This document shows positions 31,055 through 34,033 of a DNA stretch of 34,033 bases, piece after piece; the first letter of the stretch is position 1; every line of letters begins with the position of its first letter. The DNA comes from a bacterium (lineage in GTDB: Bacteria; Auribacterota; UBA3054): assembly GCA_017649705.1 (NCBI GenBank), contig JAGCGH010000134.1, positions 1-34,033 of the forward strand. Reading direction: 5' to 3'. The notes beneath the pieces are model-generated. The model did not search any database, was not told the origin of the DNA, and saw only the letters and a program-made list of their open reading frames with translations. A program made the position numbers and the translations under genes.

Positions 31055-33910
31055 ATGTTAAAAGGCAAATCAATTTTAATGGCGTTGAGCGTTTGTTTTG
31101 TCACGATGACTATCTTTGCCGAAAATGCTCTTTGGTCAGAAGGGTTCAAATTTGACGGAAAAGAGATTACGGAAAAAGCTGTTGACGTTAGATCCAGCGA
31201 TCCTATCGGATTTAGCACCGCAGTGGTCAGCGGGAAACCGAAATCTTTGACGATCTATGTTGAGGACACCGCCAACTCAAATCTGACCGCTTGTATTTTT
31301 GAAGATTATTCCGGAAACGCTGTCGAGGGAACAGTCAACTGGGATTACAAGGATGAAAAGTATAAAGATTTTCCTATAGACGACACTTATCTTATGACAG
31401 AAACAGTTACAAGCGACATTGAATCTAAAGTTTATACTAGATTTATAACCTTAACGCCCGAACCTGCTTGCTTTCTTCTTTTCGGCATTATCGGCGCGCT
31501 ATTCCTTCGCAAGCGTATTAAGGGCGCAATGGCGCTCCTTGCGCTTATTTTAGTAACTGTCGCGAGTCTTCGCGCCGAGACTTCGGTCACTAAAGTGGAG
31601 TGCTTTCAGTTGTGGCCGATGGACAGAGACGTTGTAATTAACTACACCATTGATTCCGATAAAGCCGATGCCAACTTTATGATCAATCTGTTTGGAACGA
31701 TCAACAAAGGCAAATCAACGTTCTTTCTTAAGGACAAGGGCATCTTGAGCGGCGAAGGCGCGGACGGCATTGTTTCCGGTTCTGGCGAACATAAAATCAT
31801 CTGGACGCCCAAGGATAGTTTTTATCGCACAAGTGTCAGCGATATGAAAATAAGGGTGGAAGCCATCGAAGCTGGCCCCGACACTTACATGGTCATAGAT
31901 CTCTCCGGCGGCACCAACGCCACAAGCTTCGCAGTAAGTTATCTTGACAGCGTCCCCGAAGGCGGCTGGACCGAAGAATACAAGACCACCAAGCTGGTCC
32001 TTAGAAAGATCCAGCCTGGCAAATTCATAATGGGCAGTCCGGAGGATGAATTAGGAAGAGAATATACTAAGATTTTTGAAACCCAGCATGAAGTCACTTT
32101 GACCAAGCCTTTTTATGCAGGCGTATTTGAAGTTACCCAGAAGCAGTATGAATTGGTAATGGGAAACAATCCTTCTGAATTTAAAGGTGAAGACAGACCT
32201 GTTGAATGTGTTTCCTATGATATGATCAGGGGCGAAAAAGATGGTTCGGAGTGGCCTGTCAATAACAAAGTTGACGAAACATCCTTTATGGGTATTCTCA
32301 GATCAAAAACCAACTTGGCTTTTGATCTTCCCACGGAAGCCCAGTGGGAGTTCGCTTGCAGAGCGGGAACGACCACGGCCTTAAATAATGGCGACAATCT
32401 TTCACACGATTGCTATTGTGTTAATTTAGACAAATTAGGACGCAATAAAGACAATACCGACGACAGCAAGGGTGGCTATTCTGAGCACACTACTGTTGGT
32501 TCATACATTCCAAATGCCTGGGGTCTTTATGATATGCATGGTAATGTCAATGAATGGGTTTTAGATAAATCTTTGATTGATGATAAACGCTCTAGTGATC
32601 CTGTCACGGATCCGAAAGGGGAATATAACGGCAGATATCGTATGCTAAGGGGAGGAAGCTGGCTTGATGTGGCATATGTTCATCGCTCTGCAAGCATCAG
32701 CTCTTCTTGGGAATCAGACAGAGCTGTTAATTACTATGGATTCCGTGTGTTTGTTCACAGTGAAAAAATAACGCAAACGTTTGAATATTCAATTAATTCG
32801 GATACTTCTAATACACTGCCAATATTTGCCGTCAAGTTTTACGGAAAACTGAAAAACGGTACGGAATATTTATTGGAAGAAATTGGCAAGATTTCTGGCG
32901 ACGGAGCGGAGGGCATAGTAATAGGAACCGGAACGCGCCAACTGCTTTGGGAATCTGACCAAACTCATATAAATCTTGATGGTCTGGAACTTGTTGTCAA
33001 ATACGAAGACGTTACGGCGAACGCTAAATACCTTGTCTTAGATCTTAACAACTATAAGATGAGAACGGCCCTGAAGGGCCCAATGGAAGATGCTAATATT
33101 TGGTCAAACGACACTTGCCGAACCACCGAGCTTTGGCTCAGAAGGATCGAACCCGGCACCTTTAAGATGGGCAGTCCAGAAAACGAACTCGGAAGGTATG
33201 AAGACGAAACTCAGCATAATGTAACGCTTACCAAGGCTTATTATATAGGCGTATTCGAAGTTACTCAAAAACAGTATGTGTTAATAAAAGATTCTGATTC
33301 TAGTAATCCCTCAAATTATATTGGCGATAACAGACCGGTCGAAGCTGTCTCCTATAATATGATTCGTGGAAAAGAAAAAGGCGCCTCCTGGCCAAAAAGC
33401 AACGAAGTCGATGACAACTCATTTTTAGGTTTACTCCGTTCTAAGACAAATGTGACATTTGATCTTCCTACGGAAGCTCAGTGGGAATTTGCTTGCAGAG
33501 CAGGAACGACCACGGCTTTGAACAGCGGCAAGAATTTGTCTACTTATGAAGAGAGTTACGAAATGGCCGAAGTGGGGCGCTATTTACATAACCAAGACGA
33601 TAAAAAGGGAGGATATAGCGAACATACTACCGTAGGTTGTTATCTTCCGAATGCTTGGGGCCTTTACGATATGCACGGTAATCTCGAGGAGTTGTGCCTG
33701 GACTGGTATCAATTTAATCTTGGAAGCAATTCAGCGACCGATCCGAAAGGAGGAGATGAGGGTTCGTATCGTGTTATTCGAGGTGGGAGCTTTTTAAGCG
33801 ACGCTGATCATTGTCGTTCTGCAACACGCTCCCATCGAGGTTACGGCTATATCGAACCTCCATACGCCGGCTTCTACTTTGGCTTCCGCGTAGTTCTGGT
33901 TCAAGAATAA
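31055..33910 (+). CDS. Secreted two-domain FGE/SUMF1-fold protein with internal PEP-CTERM-like segment (paralogue)
   Basis: 951 residues; the ATG follows AAGGAT. Signal peptide 1-22. It has the same layout as the protein at 26675: N-terminal domain, internal TPEP (134-137), hydrophobic helix, RKRIK (152-156), second signal-like segment ending SLRA/ET (174), beta domain, FGE domain 1 (about 275-590), beta domain, FGE domain 2 (about 650-951). Conserved motifs are GKFIMGSPEDELGRE, FDLPTEAQWEFACRAG, NAWGLYDMHGN and RGGS. Domain 1 has His where the others have the CRSA cysteine (VHRSAS). Codon use is clearly more AT-rich than in its paralogue, mainly at third positions. An internal ATG at 31529 with AAGGG upstream could restart translation at the second signal peptide. 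Confidence 0.85.
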   Translation: MLKGKSILMALSVCFVTMTIFAENALWSEGFKFDGKEITEKAVDVRSSDPIGFSTAVVSGKPKSLTIYVEDTANSNLTACIFEDYSGNAVEGTVNWDYKDEKYKDFPIDDTYLMTETVTSDIESKVYTRFITLTPEPACFLLFGIIGALFLRKRIKGAMALLALILVTVASLRAETSVTKVECFQLWPMDRDVVINYTIDSDKADANFMINLFGTINKGKSTFFLKDKGILSGEGADGIVSGSGEHKIIWTPKDSFYRTSVSDMKIRVEAIEAGPDTYMVIDLSGGTNATSFAVSYLDSVPEGGWTEEYKTTKLVLRKIQPGKFIMGSPEDELGREYTKIFETQHEVTLTKPFYAGVFEVTQKQYELVMGNNPSEFKGEDRPVECVSYDMIRGEKDGSEWPVNNKVDETSFMGILRSKTNLAFDLPTEAQWEFACRAGTTTALNNGDNLSHDCYCVNLDKLGRNKDNTDDSKGGYSEHTTVGSYIPNAWGLYDMHGNVNEWVLDKSLIDDKRSSDPVTDPKGEYNGRYRMLRGGSWLDVAYVHRSASISSSWESDRAVNYYGFRVFVHSEKITQTFEYSINSDTSNTLPIFAVKFYGKLKNGTEYLLEEIGKISGDGAEGIVIGTGTRQLLWESDQTHINLDGLELVVKYEDVTANAKYLVLDLNNYKMRTALKGPMEDANIWSNDTCRTTELWLRRIEPGTFKMGSPENELGRYEDETQHNVTLTKAYYIGVFEVTQKQYVLIKDSDSSNPSNYIGDNRPVEAVSYNMIRGKEKGASWPKSNEVDDNSFLGLLRSKTNVTFDLPTEAQWEFACRAGTTTALNSGKNLSTYEESYEMAEVGRYLHNQDDKKGGYSEHTTVGCYLPNAWGLYDMHGNLEELCLDWYQFNLGSNSATDPKGGDEGSYRVIRGGSFLSDADHCRSATRSHRGYGYIEPPYAGFYFGFRVVLVQE

Positions 33911-33917
33911 AAAACGC

Positions 33918-33967
33918 TTTTAGTTGCTGCGCGGTCTAGGTGAAAGTCCGCCGCACAGCAGCTAAAA
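33918..33967 (+). other. 3' hairpin after FGE gene 3
   Basis: TTTTAGTTGCTG, a mismatch, then GCGG (33918-33934) pairs with CCGC ... CAGCAGCTAAAA (33951-33967) with one G-U pair. It starts 7 nt after the stop. A-rich, not U-rich, sequence follows. Confidence 0.65.
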
Positions 33968-33971
33968 AATT

Positions 33972-34009
33972 CAAAACGCGATCTAACATGATCGCGTTTT
34001 GATATTTTT
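33972..34009 (+). terminator. Bidirectional Rho-independent terminator
   Basis: A perfect 12-bp stem CAAAACGCGATC (33972-33983) / GATCGCGTTTTG (33990-34001), 6-nt loop, then ATATTTTT. On the minus strand the stem is followed by AATTTTTT, so it can work both ways. A TATAAT at 34015-34020 lacks a convincing -35. Confidence 0.85.
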
Positions 34010-34033
34010 CTGGTTATAATGTCGTTTAAAAGA

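Noticed and set aside
33936..33950. GTGAAAGTCC in the last hairpin loop, resembling a fragment of bacterial group II introns
   Set aside because: Ten bases only, with no intron domain V, no reverse transcriptase and no interrupted gene.

Overview
The window looks like a chromosomal segment of a diderm bacterium of the PVC group, most likely Lentisphaerota or Kiritimatiellota. That placement is inferred from three things together: PEP-CTERM-like sorting tails, an orphan prepilin-type (GFTLIE) secreted protein, and a run of large multi-domain proteins of the formylglycine-generating-enzyme/sulfatase-modifying-factor (FGE/SUMF1) fold. The DNA is moderately GC-rich in the housekeeping half and more AT-rich and uneven in the last 10 kb.

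Region 1 (1-855): the 5' part of a leftward secreted-protein gene, its promoter, a G-rich spacer and a good sigma-70 promoter. Region 2 (856-15945): one long rightward information-processing block, tRNA-Thr - rpmG - tRNA-Trp - secE - nusG - rplK - rplA - rplJ - rplL - (attenuator hairpin) - rpoB - rpoC - rpsL - rpsG - (hairpin) - fusA. tuf, a frequent member of such blocks, is absent. S12 has Arg at residue 88, and RpoC has an acidic N-terminal extension of about 70 residues. Region 3 (15954-18069): a canonical promoter drives a prepilin-like protein, then after a strong terminator a paralogue without the prepilin motif, then a secreted protein with a VPEG C-terminal anchor.

Region 4 (18074-23865, minus strand): a fatty-acid/phospholipid operon rpmF - plsX - fabD - fabG - acpP - two tandem terminators - fabF - AsmA-like protein. 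It starts at a good promoter behind a very G-rich tract with two G-quadruplex motifs. fabH is not in the cluster. rpmF and plsX link ribosome and lipid synthesis as in many bacteria, and the terminators should make acpP transcript exceed fabF transcript.

Region 5 (24054-34009): the accessory region. Three genes encode six FGE-fold domains, two per protein. Each gene has a nearly identical promoter (TTGACT - 17 nt - TACATT), a long 5' leader with shared complementary segments, and a strong hairpin 5-14 nt after the stop codon. Two of the proteins are secreted and carry an internal PEP-CTERM-like segment followed at once by a second signal-peptide-like segment; the third is cytoplasmic by sequence. 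A short lipoate-ligase-family gene lies between cassettes 2 and 3, and a tRNA-Arg(ACG) gene lies inside the leader of cassette 3. The repeated promoter, leader, FGE gene and 3' hairpin cassette, with a leader that can fold as two interlocking helices, is the best candidate here for something undescribed. No reverse transcriptase, transposase, exosortase or CRISPR array is visible in the window.
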